This document shows positions 1 through 6,722 of a stretch of DNA of 8,172 nt, piece by piece; the first letter of the stretch is position 1, and the number at the start of each line of letters is the position of its first letter. The notes beneath the pieces are model-generated. The model ran no database searches and had not been told where the DNA came from. It was given only the letters and a program-made list of their open reading frames with translations. The position numbers and the translations under genes are program-made. Source of the stretch: Pseudomonadota bacterium (lineage in GTDB: Bacteria > Pseudomonadota > Gammaproteobacteria > Burkholderiales > Burkholderiaceae_C); the NCBI GenBank assembly GCA_023435325.1, contig JAEYRT010000177.1:1-8172 (forward strand), given 5' to 3'.

Positions 1-872
1 CCTTCAACCAGGGTCTTTTCAATCTCCAGCAGCATCAGCACGGCCTGCTCGATATCGCCTTCGTCCACCAGCAGCAGCTCGTCCACGTACCTGCGCACAA
101 TCTCGCGCGTGATCTGTCCAGCCGTGGCCACGGCAATGCCTTCGGCAATCGTCGAGGCCCCCATGGGCAGATCCGTGCCCTGCACGGCATTGAGCATGGA
201 GGGAAAACGTTCGGTCTGCACCCCCACCACGCAGATGCCGGGCTTGAGCGCCTTGGCCGCCGTGGCCACCCCGGCAATCAGGCCACCACCGCCCACGCCC
301 ATGACCAGCATGTCCAGGTCGGGTTGATCGGCCAGCATTTCCATGGCCAGGGTGCCCTGACCAGCTGCCACGCCTGCGTCATCGAAAGGATGCACAAAGG
401 TCAGGTTCTGTGCCTGGGCCAGTTGGTAGGCGTGCTGGCGCGCGGCTTCCAGGGTGTCGCCGTGCAACACCACTTCCGCACCAAAACCGCGTGTGCGTTC
501 CACCTTCACACCAGGCGTGAAGCGCGGCATGACGATCACGGCACGGATGCCCATGCGCTGCGCATGGTAGGCCACACCCTGGGCATGGTTGCCCGCACTC
601 ATGGCGATCACGCCCCGGGCCTTTTCGTCTGCGCTCAGCAGTTGCAGGCGGTTGCAGGCCCCACGCTCCTTGAACGAAGCGGTGAACTGCAGGTTTTCAA
701 ACTTCAGAAACACCTGCGCGCCCACGATGTCGGACAGGGTTTTGGACTCTACGCAGGGCGTGCGCAGCACATGGTCGCGCAAACGCACGGAAGCGGCTTG
801 GATGTCGGAGTAGCTCAGCATGGTCTGCACATTCTGGCGCAAGCCGCCACGGACCGTACGCAGTCCAGACAT
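1..872 (-). CDS. ilvA: Threonine ammonia-lyase (threonine dehydratase), PLP-dependent; C-terminus cut off by the window edge
   Basis: This cytoplasmic PLP enzyme deaminates L-threonine to 2-oxobutanoate, the first committed step to isoleucine or a catabolic step. About 290 codons are visible. Fold-type II features are the PLP lysine in SFKERGA (K68), the SAGNHAQG loop (92-99) and the glycine-rich phosphate-binding loop GVGGGG (192-197). The reading frame is open to base 1, so the end of the catalytic domain and any C-terminal ACT domain lie outside. Two starts are possible: ATG at 872 or ATG at 821 (MLSYSDIQ). Neither has a clear Shine-Dalgarno sequence, and the family alignment would favour the shorter form. 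It follows aidB in the same direction after a 107-base structured spacer, so it probably has its own promoter, although none is convincing. Biosynthetic IlvA and catabolic TdcB types, or a serine or hydroxyaspartate ammonia-lyase, cannot be separated without the missing end. The symbol is therefore tentative. Confidence 0.9.
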   Translation of the reverse strand, partial: MSGLRTVRGGLRQNVQTMLSYSDIQAASVRLRDHVLRTPCVESKTLSDIVGAQVFLKFENLQFTASFKERGACNRLQLLSADEKARGVIAMSAGNHAQGVAYHAQRMGIRAVIVMPRFTPGVKVERTRGFGAEVVLHGDTLEAARQHAYQLAQAQNLTFVHPFDDAGVAAGQGTLAMEMLADQPDLDMLVMGVGGGGLIAGVATAAKALKPGICVVGVQTERFPSMLNAVQGTDLPMGASTIAEGIAVATAGQITREIVRRYVDELLLVDEGDIEQAVLMLLEIEKTLVE

Positions 873-893
873 GAAAAGGGCTTTTCGGTTTTG

Positions 894-972
894 TGAGCTA
901 TTGGCGCTTACCCTCTTTGGTTTTCAGATAGAAATCATCTTGAATTCGGCTTCTCCAAAGCGCTGGCAGCTA
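894..972. repeat. Structured intergenic element with nested inverted repeats
   Basis: The outer arms 896-909 and 958-971 can pair over 14 positions on the plus-strand RNA: ten Watson-Crick pairs, three G-U pairs and one mismatch. An alternative, partly overlapping pair is CTTTGG (915-920) with CCAAAG (955-960). Read on the minus strand, the aidB-proximal arm contains TAGCTGCCAGCGCTT. From memory this resembles a dispersed intergenic repeat common in Comamonadaceae genomes; that link is recollection and was not checked. It lies between the end of aidB and the start of the threonine ammonia-lyase gene and could act as a processing or termination structure, or simply be a passive repeat. Confidence 0.5.
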
Positions 973-979
973 CATTTTT

Positions 980-2638
980 TCAATCTGCCAAGGCACGCTG
1001 CAAAATGGCATCCACCGCCATGTTCTGCGTCTCCAGTGTGCCTGCCACCATGCCGTAGGCAGCCTCCTTCAGGCGCGATTGCACAAAGGCATCGGCCACA
1101 AAGGACGGTGCATGCTGGCGCAGCAGACAGGCCTGTACCAGCAACACCAGCTGCTGCACCCAGTGACGTGCATGGGCTTGCTGCTGTGCCGCAGGTGCCT
1201 GAAGTGCAGCCTGCAATTGCTGCAAAGTTTTTTGCAGCAGTGGTGCGCCGCAGGTCTGTGCCTGCAAGTCCTGCAGCAGCAAGGCCGCGGCCTCCGGTTC
1301 GCGTGCCACGGCACGCAACACGTCCAGGCACATGATGTTGCCCGAGCCCTCCCAGATCGAGTTCACAGGCGCTTCGCGCAGCAAGCGCGCCAGCACACTG
1401 CTTTCCACATAGCCGTTGCCGCCCAGCACCTCCATGGCCTCCGCTGTCAACGCCACGGTGCGCTTGCAGACCCAGAACTTGGCTGCCGGCGTGAGGATGC
1501 GCTGGTATGCGCGCTGCAGCGGATCGGTTGCGTTTTCGAAGGCCTGCGCCAGGCGCATGAACAGGTGCATGGCGGCTTCGCTTTCCAGCGCCAGATCGAC
1601 AAGCACGCTGCGCATCAGGGGGTGCTGAACCAATGGCAGACCAAACGCCTGGCGCCGCCGGGCGTAGTGCAGTGCCTGCACGGTTGCCATGCGCAAAATG
1701 GCCGCGCTGCCGATCACGCAATTGAGCCGCGTGAGGCTGGCCATTTCGATGATGGTCGGAATGCCGCGCCCTTCCTCGCCCATGAGCACGCCCCAGGCAT
1801 CCTGGAATTCCACTTCGCTGCTGGCATTGCTGCGGTTGCCCAACTTGTCCTTGAGGCGCTGCACACGCACCGCGTTGCGCGTGCCATCGGGCCGCCAGCG
1901 CGGCACAAAAAAGCAGGCGTGGCCGCCGCCATCGGCCAGCTGGGCGACCACCAGATGCGCATCACTGGTCGGTGCCGAGAAAAACCATTTGTGCCCACGC
2001 AGCAGGTATTCGCCACCACGCCCGCCAGCGCCCACCGCCGTGGCCAGCGTGGTGTTGGCGCGCACGTCCGAACCGCCTTGCTTTTCCGTCATGCCCATGC
2101 CCAGCCAGATGGAGGTTTTCTCCGCCATCGGCACATCGCGTGCGTCGTATTCGCGGCTGAACAAAAGGGTGTGCAACTGCGTCCACAAGCCCGCTTCCTT
2201 GCGCAGCAGCGGAATGGCGGCAGTGGTCATGGTCGCCGGGCACAGCGTGCCCTGCTCGATCTGGCCGTGCAGATAAAAGCCTGCAGCCCAGGCACTCCAG
2301 CGGCCAGGCTGTGCGCTGTCCCACGGCAGGCTGATCCAGCCTTGGGCACGGTACATCTGCATGAGGCGGTGCCATGCCGGGTGAAAGTCAACCGCATCTA
2401 TGCGCCGCCCGCGCGCGTCAAAGCGCTGCAGTTGCGGCGGGTGCACATTCGCCCATCGCGCCAGCTCAACCGTGTCGCGGGTGCCCAGTTGCCGGGCATA
2501 CGCTTGCAGCGGTGCATTCCACGCCTGGGCGCCAGCCCGTTCCAGCGCTGCACACAAGGCGGGGTCGGTGGCGAGCAGATCAACGTCGCTCAGCTCATCC
2601 ACCTGGTTGTGGATCTCATGCGTTTCCCACGGGTTCAT
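980..2638 (-). CDS. aidB: AidB-type acyl-CoA dehydrogenase family protein (alkylation response)
   Basis: The 552-residue flavoprotein resembles E. coli AidB (541 residues) throughout, from the N-terminus (THEIHNQ) to the C-terminal domain. AidB belongs to the acyl-CoA dehydrogenase superfamily. In E. coli it is induced in the Ada adaptive response to DNA alkylation, binds DNA and carries FAD; whether it repairs or only shields DNA is unsettled. Visible landmarks are MGMTEKQGGSDV (181-192) at the start of the beta domain, KDKLGNRSNAS (263-273), the C-terminal helical core with AMEVLGGNGY (401-410), and NSIWEGSGNIMCLDVLR (426-442). The last contains E430 in the acyl-CoA dehydrogenase catalytic-base position and R442, equivalent to E. 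coli R437. A further helical region (450-552) matches the AidB extension. The ATG at 2638 has a perfect AAGGAGG six bases upstream. It lies 78 bases downstream of recQ on the same strand, so co-transcription is plausible. A catabolic role on short or branched acyl-CoA cannot be excluded. Confidence 0.93.
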   Translation of the reverse strand: MNPWETHEIHNQVDELSDVDLLATDPALCAALERAGAQAWNAPLQAYARQLGTRDTVELARWANVHPPQLQRFDARGRRIDAVDFHPAWHRLMQMYRAQGWISLPWDSAQPGRWSAWAAGFYLHGQIEQGTLCPATMTTAAIPLLRKEAGLWTQLHTLLFSREYDARDVPMAEKTSIWLGMGMTEKQGGSDVRANTTLATAVGAGGRGGEYLLRGHKWFFSAPTSDAHLVVAQLADGGGHACFFVPRWRPDGTRNAVRVQRLKDKLGNRSNASSEVEFQDAWGVLMGEEGRGIPTIIEMASLTRLNCVIGSAAILRMATVQALHYARRRQAFGLPLVQHPLMRSVLVDLALESEAAMHLFMRLAQAFENATDPLQRAYQRILTPAAKFWVCKRTVALTAEAMEVLGGNGYVESSVLARLLREAPVNSIWEGSGNIMCLDVLRAVAREPEAAALLLQDLQAQTCGAPLLQKTLQQLQAALQAPAAQQQAHARHWVQQLVLLVQACLLRQHAPSFVADAFVQSRLKEAAYGMVAGTLETQNMAVDAILQRALAD

Positions 2639-2676
2639 CGCACACCTCCTTGGCGGTTCACGGCCAGTCTAGGTGC

Positions 2677-2695
2677 GTGGCTGCAAGGCAGCTAC
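2677..2695. repeat. Short inverted repeat in the recQ-aidB spacer
   Basis: GTGGCTGC, a three-base loop AAG, then GCAGCTAC forms an 8-bp stem with one G-U pair on the plus-strand RNA. On the minus-strand transcript, where recQ and aidB are expressed, that position becomes an A-C mismatch and no U-tract follows. It is therefore a poor intrinsic terminator for recQ. The 78-base spacer shows no convincing promoter. The weak structure is compatible with read-through from recQ into aidB. Confidence 0.35.
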
Positions 2696-2716
2696 AGGGA
2701 CAGTGCTAGGCGCCGT

Positions 2717-4585
2717 TCAAGCGCCCATGCCCACCACGCGCAGGACTTCGGCACCATAGGCCTCGAGCTTTTTCGCACCGATGCCGCTGATGCCCTGCAG
2801 GTCGGCCAGCGTCTGCGGATTGCGCTCGGCAATGCCGGCCAGCGTGGCGTCATTGAAGATGACATAGGCAGGCAGATCATGCGCCTTGGCCACTTCGGAG
2901 CGCCAGGCCTTGAGGTTGATGAAGCGTGCCTGCGCATCCGGGCCCAGGTGCATGGCCGCGGCATTGGTCTGCTGTGTGCTGCGCTTGCTGCCACGTGTGC
3001 GTGTGGCGGCCACGGATTCGCGCAGCAGAACCTGGGTTTCCCCGCGCAAGACAGCACGCGACTGTGGCGTGAGCGTCAGCGTGTCGAACACATGGCCGCT
3101 GTTTTCGCTGGTGACCTTGTGCAGGCCCAGCGCCCCCGTGGCCAGCAGCTGGCGCATGACGGCGCGCAGTTGCTGCTCGCTGTATTCCTTGCCAATACCG
3201 AAGGTGGAAATCTTGTCGTGCAGGTACTGCGTCACCTTGTCCGTGGTCTTGCCGCGCATGACATCCATAATGTGGCCGGCACCAAAGGTCAGCTGGCTCA
3301 TTTCATGCACGCGGTAAATCGTGGACAGCAGCTTGCGCGCGGCGTCCGTGCCGTCCCAGATGGCAGGCGGATGCAGGCAGTTGTCGCAGTTGCCACAAGG
3401 CTCGGAATGCTCGCCAAAGTACTGCAGCAGACGCACGCGCCGGCAGTCCGTGGCCTCGGCCAGCGTCAGCAAGGCATCGAGCTTGCCGCGCAGCACGTCC
3501 TTGAACTGGTCGTCGGCATTGCCCTCGTCGATCATGCGGCGCTGATTGACCACATCCGAAATGCCATAAGCCATCCACGCATGCGCAGGCAGGCCGTCAC
3601 GGCCTGCACGACCGGTTTCCTGGTAATAGCCTTCGATGTTGCGCGGCATGTCCACGTGCGCGACAAAGCGCACATCGGGTTTGTCGATGCCCATGCCAAA
3701 AGCGATGGTGGCCACCATCACGATGCCTTCTTCGCGCAGAAAGCGGTTCTGGTGCTGCTGGCGCATGTCGGACGGCAAACCGGCATGGTAGGGCAGCGCG
3801 TTGATGCCCTGCTCCTGCAGCGTTTTGGCCAGCTCTTCGACACGGCGGCGCGAGAGGCAATACACCACGCCTGCATCCCCTTCATGCTCGTGCTTGATCC
3901 AGCGCACCAGCTGGTTGGCGACGTCTTTTTTCTCAACGATGGTGTAGCGGATATTGGGCCGGTCAAAGCTGCTGACGAATTGCTGGGCCTGCTCCAGGTG
4001 CAAACGCTCGACGATGTCGGCACGCGTGAGGCTGTCTGCCGTGGCCGTGAGCGCAATGCGCGGCACGCCCGCATAGCGTTCGTGCAGCACGCTCAGGGCG
4101 CGATATTCGGGGCGGAAGTCATGGCCCCACTGACTCACGCAATGGGCTTCGTCGATAGCAAACAGGCTCAGCTGGCCGTTGGCATGCAAATCCTCCAGCA
4201 ACCCCAGAAACCGCGGCGTGACCAGGCGCTCCGGCGCCACATACAGCATCGTGAGCTGGCCGCTTTGCATCTGCCATTCCACATCCTGGGCCTGCTGCCA
4301 GTCGAGCGAGGAGTTGAGAAAGGCCGCCTTGACGCCTGCTTCGTGCAGCGCACCCACCTGGTCGTGCATGAGGGCGATCAGCGGCGAAACCACAATCGTC
4401 ACCCCATGCCCCTGCTGCTGGCGCACGATGGCCGGAATCTGATAGCACAGGCTTTTGCCACCGCCCGTGGGCATGAGCACCAAGGCATCGCCTCCAGCCG
4501 CCACCTGCTCGACAATGGCCTGTTGCGGCCCACGAAAAGATTCGTAGCCGAAAACATCTTGCAAAACGGTATGGACGGAGGACAA
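2717..4585 (-). CDS. recQ: ATP-dependent DNA helicase RecQ
   Basis: RecQ is a 3'-5' DNA helicase that acts in recombination, stalled-fork processing and RecF-pathway repair. The 622-residue product is close to the family's usual 600-620. Residues are numbered from the TTG at 4585: Q-motif region FGYESFRGPQQ (12-22), Walker A MPTGGGKS (38-45), DEAH (145-148), LTATA (179-183), motif V GMGIDKPDVRF (297-307) and motif VI QETGRAGRDG (322-331). Four zinc cysteines follow (C381, C397, C400, C403), then an RQC winged helix (about 405-515) and a C-terminal HRDC domain (about 548-620). The frame has no ATG or GTG upstream before a stop, so the start is TTG at 4591 or 4585. AGGA at 4597-4594 sits eight bases from the second and almost touches the first, so 4585 is preferred. 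It is divergent from pagL and is followed by aidB after 78 bases. No LexA box was recognised. Confidence 0.97.
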   Translation of the reverse strand: MSSVHTVLQDVFGYESFRGPQQAIVEQVAAGGDALVLMPTGGGKSLCYQIPAIVRQQQGHGVTIVVSPLIALMHDQVGALHEAGVKAAFLNSSLDWQQAQDVEWQMQSGQLTMLYVAPERLVTPRFLGLLEDLHANGQLSLFAIDEAHCVSQWGHDFRPEYRALSVLHERYAGVPRIALTATADSLTRADIVERLHLEQAQQFVSSFDRPNIRYTIVEKKDVANQLVRWIKHEHEGDAGVVYCLSRRRVEELAKTLQEQGINALPYHAGLPSDMRQQHQNRFLREEGIVMVATIAFGMGIDKPDVRFVAHVDMPRNIEGYYQETGRAGRDGLPAHAWMAYGISDVVNQRRMIDEGNADDQFKDVLRGKLDALLTLAEATDCRRVRLLQYFGEHSEPCGNCDNCLHPPAIWDGTDAARKLLSTIYRVHEMSQLTFGAGHIMDVMRGKTTDKVTQYLHDKISTFGIGKEYSEQQLRAVMRQLLATGALGLHKVTSENSGHVFDTLTLTPQSRAVLRGETQVLLRESVAATRTRGSKRSTQQTNAAAMHLGPDAQARFINLKAWRSEVAKAHDLPAYVIFNDATLAGIAERNPQTLADLQGISGIGAKKLEAYGAEVLRVVGMGA

Positions 4586-4640
4586 GGGCAACTTCCTGTG
4601 GGGAGGCGGACAAACCTCGTATTGTGCGCTGCACGACCAC

Positions 4641-4655
4641 CTTGTGGCTCACAAG
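4641..4655. repeat. Perfect short palindrome in the recQ-pagL divergent promoter region
   Basis: CTTGTG-gct-CACAAG is a perfect 6-bp inverted repeat with a three-base centre. It lies in the roughly 190-base divergent spacer between recQ and pagL, 56 bases from the recQ start. This is a plausible place for a regulator operator or a leader hairpin, but six-base arms can arise by chance. A second dyad, GGCAGT (4730-4735) with ACTGCC (4754-4759), lies nearer pagL. A TTGACC hexamer at 4687-4692 could be a -35 box for pagL, but no good -10 box stands at the right distance. No regulator is assigned. Confidence 0.3.
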
Positions 4656-4780
4656 CAAACAAGCTTCCAGCGCACACACCTGGTCTTTGACCGCCTAGAA
4701 AATGACTCTGATTCAAACCGTTACAACCAGGCAGTCCCCTTGCCCATGGAGACACTGCCACGACAACGCACAGGAGTTCT

Positions 4781-5338
4781 ATGCAATCCCACTGGCTTTG
4801 CGGCGCAGCCACTGCTGCGCTGATGACCCTCTGCAGCACCGCTGCTGCGCAGAATCTGGACGCCCGTTCCAGCTGGTATGTGCAAGCAGGTGCAGGCGAT
4901 GCCAGCAGCCACGCCCTGGTCATCGGCACCACGCAACCGTGGCAGCACACCGGCTGGAGCCTGGGCAGCGGCAAGCTGCGTGGCCACTGGGATATCTGGC
5001 TGGGTGGTTGGTCCAACAAGGATCTGGAGGGTGATCGCTTTCACACTCCAGCGCTGGGCGCAGGGCCCAGTCTGCGCTGGCGCGGTGCGGAAGGAACGTC
5101 TGCCTGGTATCTGGAGGCGGGCACCAGCATCATGGTGACCGGCAAACGCCTGTACAGGAGCGGTGAACGCATGGGCACACGCTGGAACTTTGCCTCGCAC
5201 CTGGGCATTGGCATGAACTTCGGCGCACGCCAGGCCCATGAGCTGTCACTGCGCCTTCAGCACGCCTCCAATGCCGGCATCAAGCGCCCCAATCCCGGCA
5301 TCAATTTCGTGCAACTGCGTTACGCCCACGCTTTCTAA
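4781..5338 (+). CDS. pagL: Lipid A 3-O-deacylase, PagL family outer-membrane beta-barrel
   Basis: PagL removes the 3-O-linked acyl chain of lipid A in the outer membrane and alters endotoxin signalling and envelope properties. The 185-residue product has a signal peptide (1-23, cleavage after AAA before QNLD), leaving about 162 residues, near the size of mature Pseudomonas PagL. The rest alternates aromatic and polar residues as expected for an eight-stranded barrel ending in aromatic F185. The C-terminal signature HASNAGIKRPNPGINF (161-176) matches the active-site segment of P. aeruginosa PagL, giving catalytic H161 and S163 and conserved N171. The residue aligned with the third triad member (Glu140 in P. 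aeruginosa) is N175 by my ungapped alignment. The ATG is preceded by AGGAG four bases upstream. The gene is divergent from recQ and is followed by a strong hairpin at 5429-5451. It appears to be expressed alone and shows no link to its neighbours' functions. Confidence 0.88.
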   Translation: MQSHWLCGAATAALMTLCSTAAAQNLDARSSWYVQAGAGDASSHALVIGTTQPWQHTGWSLGSGKLRGHWDIWLGGWSNKDLEGDRFHTPALGAGPSLRWRGAEGTSAWYLEAGTSIMVTGKRLYRSGERMGTRWNFASHLGIGMNFGARQAHELSLRLQHASNAGIKRPNPGINFVQLRYAHAF

Positions 5339-5428
5339 CCTGCTGACGCACTCACGTGCCAATAGGCGGGGATGAAAAGCCTGGTCTGACCGGACTGACT
5401 GTCACCGAATCAACAGCACAAAGCCATG

Positions 5429-5458
5429 CAAGACCGCATCATGCGGTCTTGTTGCTTT
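5429..5458 (+). terminator. Hairpin terminator after pagL, directly upstream of the thioesterase ribosome binding site
   Basis: The stem is a perfect 11-bp inverted repeat, CAAGACCGCAT (5429-5439) and ATGCGGTCTTG (5441-5451), around a single central base. In RNA the innermost pairs would open to form the loop. The following TTGCTTT is only a moderate U-tract. It lies 91 bases after the pagL stop and is the best intrinsic terminator candidate in the window. It ends eight bases before the GGAGAG of the thioesterase gene, so it may also be part of that gene's leader. Confidence 0.7.
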
Positions 5459-5471
5459 GGAGAGTGCACCC

Positions 5472-5897
5472 ATGTCGATCTGGCTCAAACCTGCCACCCT
5501 GGAAGGAATCAACGCACGCAACGCCAACACGGCGGTCGCGCACCTGGGCATTGAAATCACGGAAGTGGGCCCGGATTACCTGGTGGGCCGCGTGCCAGTG
5601 GATCACCGCACCGTACAGCCCTTTGGCTTGCTGCACGGCGGCGTCAGCGTGGTGCTGGCGGAAACGCTGGGCTCGATTGCCGCCTACCACGCCGCACCGC
5701 AAGACCATCTGGCCGTCGGGCTGGACATCAACGCCAACCATTTGCGCTCCGCACGCAGTGGCTGGGTCACCGGCACCGCCAGACCGGTGCACATTGGCAA
5801 GACCACGCACGTCTGGCAAATCGACATGGTGGGCGAAGATGGCAAGCCCACTTGCGTCTCGCGCATCACCATGGCCATTCTGGCGCCTCAGAAATAA
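5472..5897 (+). CDS. Hotdog-fold acyl-CoA thioesterase, YdiI/MenI-like (PaaI family)
   Basis: This cytoplasmic enzyme of 141 residues is predicted to hydrolyse aryl- or acyl-CoA thioesters. It strongly resembles E. coli YdiI (MenI, 136 residues), the 1,4-dihydroxy-2-naphthoyl-CoA hydrolase with broad side activity. Visible landmarks are the N-terminal LKPATLEGINARN, QPFGLLHGG (49-57), catalytic E64 in VVLAETLGS, and GLDINANHLRSAR (83-95), which precedes the CoA-binding strands. The fold predicts a homotetramer of single-hotdog subunits. The ATG at 5472 has GGAGAG seven bases upstream; an in-frame TTG at 5457 lies inside that signal and is rejected. Many betaproteobacteria rely on ubiquinone rather than menaquinone, so a role in menaquinone synthesis is doubtful. 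General CoA-ester housekeeping or aromatic acyl-CoA clearance is a safer reading. It sits behind the hairpin at 5429-5451 and converges with the cobalamin adenosyltransferase gene. Confidence 0.92.
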   Translation: MSIWLKPATLEGINARNANTAVAHLGIEITEVGPDYLVGRVPVDHRTVQPFGLLHGGVSVVLAETLGSIAAYHAAPQDHLAVGLDINANHLRSARSGWVTGTARPVHIGKTTHVWQIDMVGEDGKPTCVSRITMAILAPQK

Positions 5898-5919
5898 GAG
5901 CTTGCTACGCTTGAGCAGC

Positions 5920-5953
5920 AAAGGTTTCCGCATGAAAGCATGCTGAAACCTTT
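5920..5953. terminator. Long hairpin between convergent genes, probable bidirectional terminator
   Basis: AAAGGTTTC (5920-5928) pairs with GAAACCTTT (5945-5953). After one C-T mismatch, GCATG (5930-5934) pairs with CATGC (5939-5943) around an AAAG loop, giving 14 pairs in all. It lies 22 bases after the thioesterase stop and 27 bases after the adenosyltransferase stop in the opposite direction. Both arms end in CCTTT in their own direction, giving a short U-run on either strand but no long U-tract. Position and symmetry suggest it ends transcription from both sides. Confidence 0.68.
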
Positions 5954-5980
5954 ACCTCAAAAGCCTCAACCGCTCTCTTT

Positions 5981-6556
5981 TTATTCGCTGCTTTCATCCT
6001 GCAGCCTGGCAAGGCGGTCGCTCTTCCAGTACACATCGTCGCCACCGTTGACGCGATTGAGCACGCGGGCCAGCACGAACATCAGGTCAGACAGGCGATT
6101 CAGATACTGGCGCGCAGCGGCACGCATCTGCTCCACTTCCTGCAGTGCCACCACGCTGCGCTCGGCGCGGCGGGCCACGGTGCGGCAGACATGGGCCTGC
6201 GAAGCGGCACGTGTGCCTGCGGGCAGGATGAACTCCAGCAGCCGCGGCAGCTGTGCGTTGTAGTGGGCCAGCGCCTCGTCCAGACGCAGCAACGCATCGT
6301 CCTTGAGCATCTCGTAGCCGGGCACGGAAATCTCGCCCCCGAGGTTGAACAGCTGGTGCTGCACATCGACCAGAATCTCACGCACATCGGCGGGCAGTTC
6401 CTCGCACAGCAACAGACCGATGTGGGAGTTCAACTCATCCACATCGCCCATGGCATGCGGGCGTGGGCTGTTCTTGGAAACGCGGGTGTTGTCCCCCAGC
6501 CCCGTGCTGCCGTCGTCTCCCGTTCGCGTGGCGATTTGTGTCAGGCGATTGCCCAT
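5981..6556 (-). CDS. pduO: ATP:cob(I)alamin adenosyltransferase, PduO type
   Basis: This cytoplasmic enzyme transfers the adenosyl group of ATP to cob(I)alamin to make adenosylcobalamin, the cofactor of methylmalonyl-CoA mutase and related enzymes. The 191-residue product has the PduO/MMAB signature blocks: TRTGDDGSTGLGD (10-22) binding ATP phosphates, GDVDELNSHIG (37-47), CRTVARRAER (124-133) and YLNRLSDLMFVLAR (151-164). It is close to human MMAB and bacterial single-domain PduO proteins. The frame stays open upstream, but the ATG at 6556 is the right start. It has AAGGAG seven bases upstream, separated by an unbroken run of seven T, and the protein begins with the usual basic stretch before TRTGD. 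No B12-dependent enzyme or cobalamin synthesis gene is visible nearby, so its partner is elsewhere. I recognised no cobalamin riboswitch in the leader. PduO is used loosely here as a family symbol. Confidence 0.95.
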   Translation of the reverse strand: MGNRLTQIATRTGDDGSTGLGDNTRVSKNSPRPHAMGDVDELNSHIGLLLCEELPADVREILVDVQHQLFNLGGEISVPGYEMLKDDALLRLDEALAHYNAQLPRLLEFILPAGTRAASQAHVCRTVARRAERSVVALQEVEQMRAAARQYLNRLSDLMFVLARVLNRVNGGDDVYWKSDRLARLQDESSE

Positions 6557-6570
6557 AAAAAAACTCCTTG

Positions 6571-6613
6571 GTAGCGCACGCCTATGACGTGCAAAACATT
6601 CATTGTGCGTTAC
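6571..6613. repeat. Inverted repeat between the divergent adenosyltransferase and EF-hand genes
   Basis: GTAGCGCAC (6571-6579) and GTGCGTTAC (6605-6613) are inverted copies with one difference, separated by 25 bases. A nested alternative, GCACG (6576-6580) with CGTGC (6588-6592), uses part of the left arm. The element lies just upstream of the adenosyltransferase ribosome binding site in the 166-base divergent spacer. It could be an operator or an mRNA leader structure. No clear -35/-10 pair was found on either strand here. Confidence 0.3.
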
Positions 6614-6722
6614 GCCATGCAGGCAGATGTAGTGTGGGGCAACAGCAGGAAAAAGTCGTGGACTTGGCCATGGATGCGCGCTGCAATGAAGCTGTGTTCC
6701 ATGACCTTTTGAAGGAGTAGTG

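Noticed and set aside
924..1721. A minus-strand open frame overlapping the 3' part of aidB in another frame.
   Set aside because: It is an Ala/Gly/Arg-rich frame shadow with no domain, and it is fully overlapped by the well-supported AidB C-terminus.
1079..4690. A very long plus-strand open frame of about 1200 codons, antisense to both aidB and recQ and running through the spacer between them.
   Set aside because: aidB and recQ lie in the same minus-strand frame and share the same G/C-rich third positions, which suppress stops in one antisense frame. The hypothetical product is rich in His, Gln, Ala and Arg with no recognisable domain, and the minus-strand products are unmistakable full-length families.
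5356..5946. A plus-strand open frame overlapping the thioesterase gene.
   Set aside because: It is Trp/Pro/Arg-rich without domain resemblance and is a shifted frame of the clearly conserved hotdog thioesterase.
6557..6720. A cobalamin riboswitch before the adenosyltransferase gene.
   Set aside because: I could not find the conserved B12-box sequence or the expected multi-helix arrangement, and the spacer is short for a full riboswitch plus promoter.
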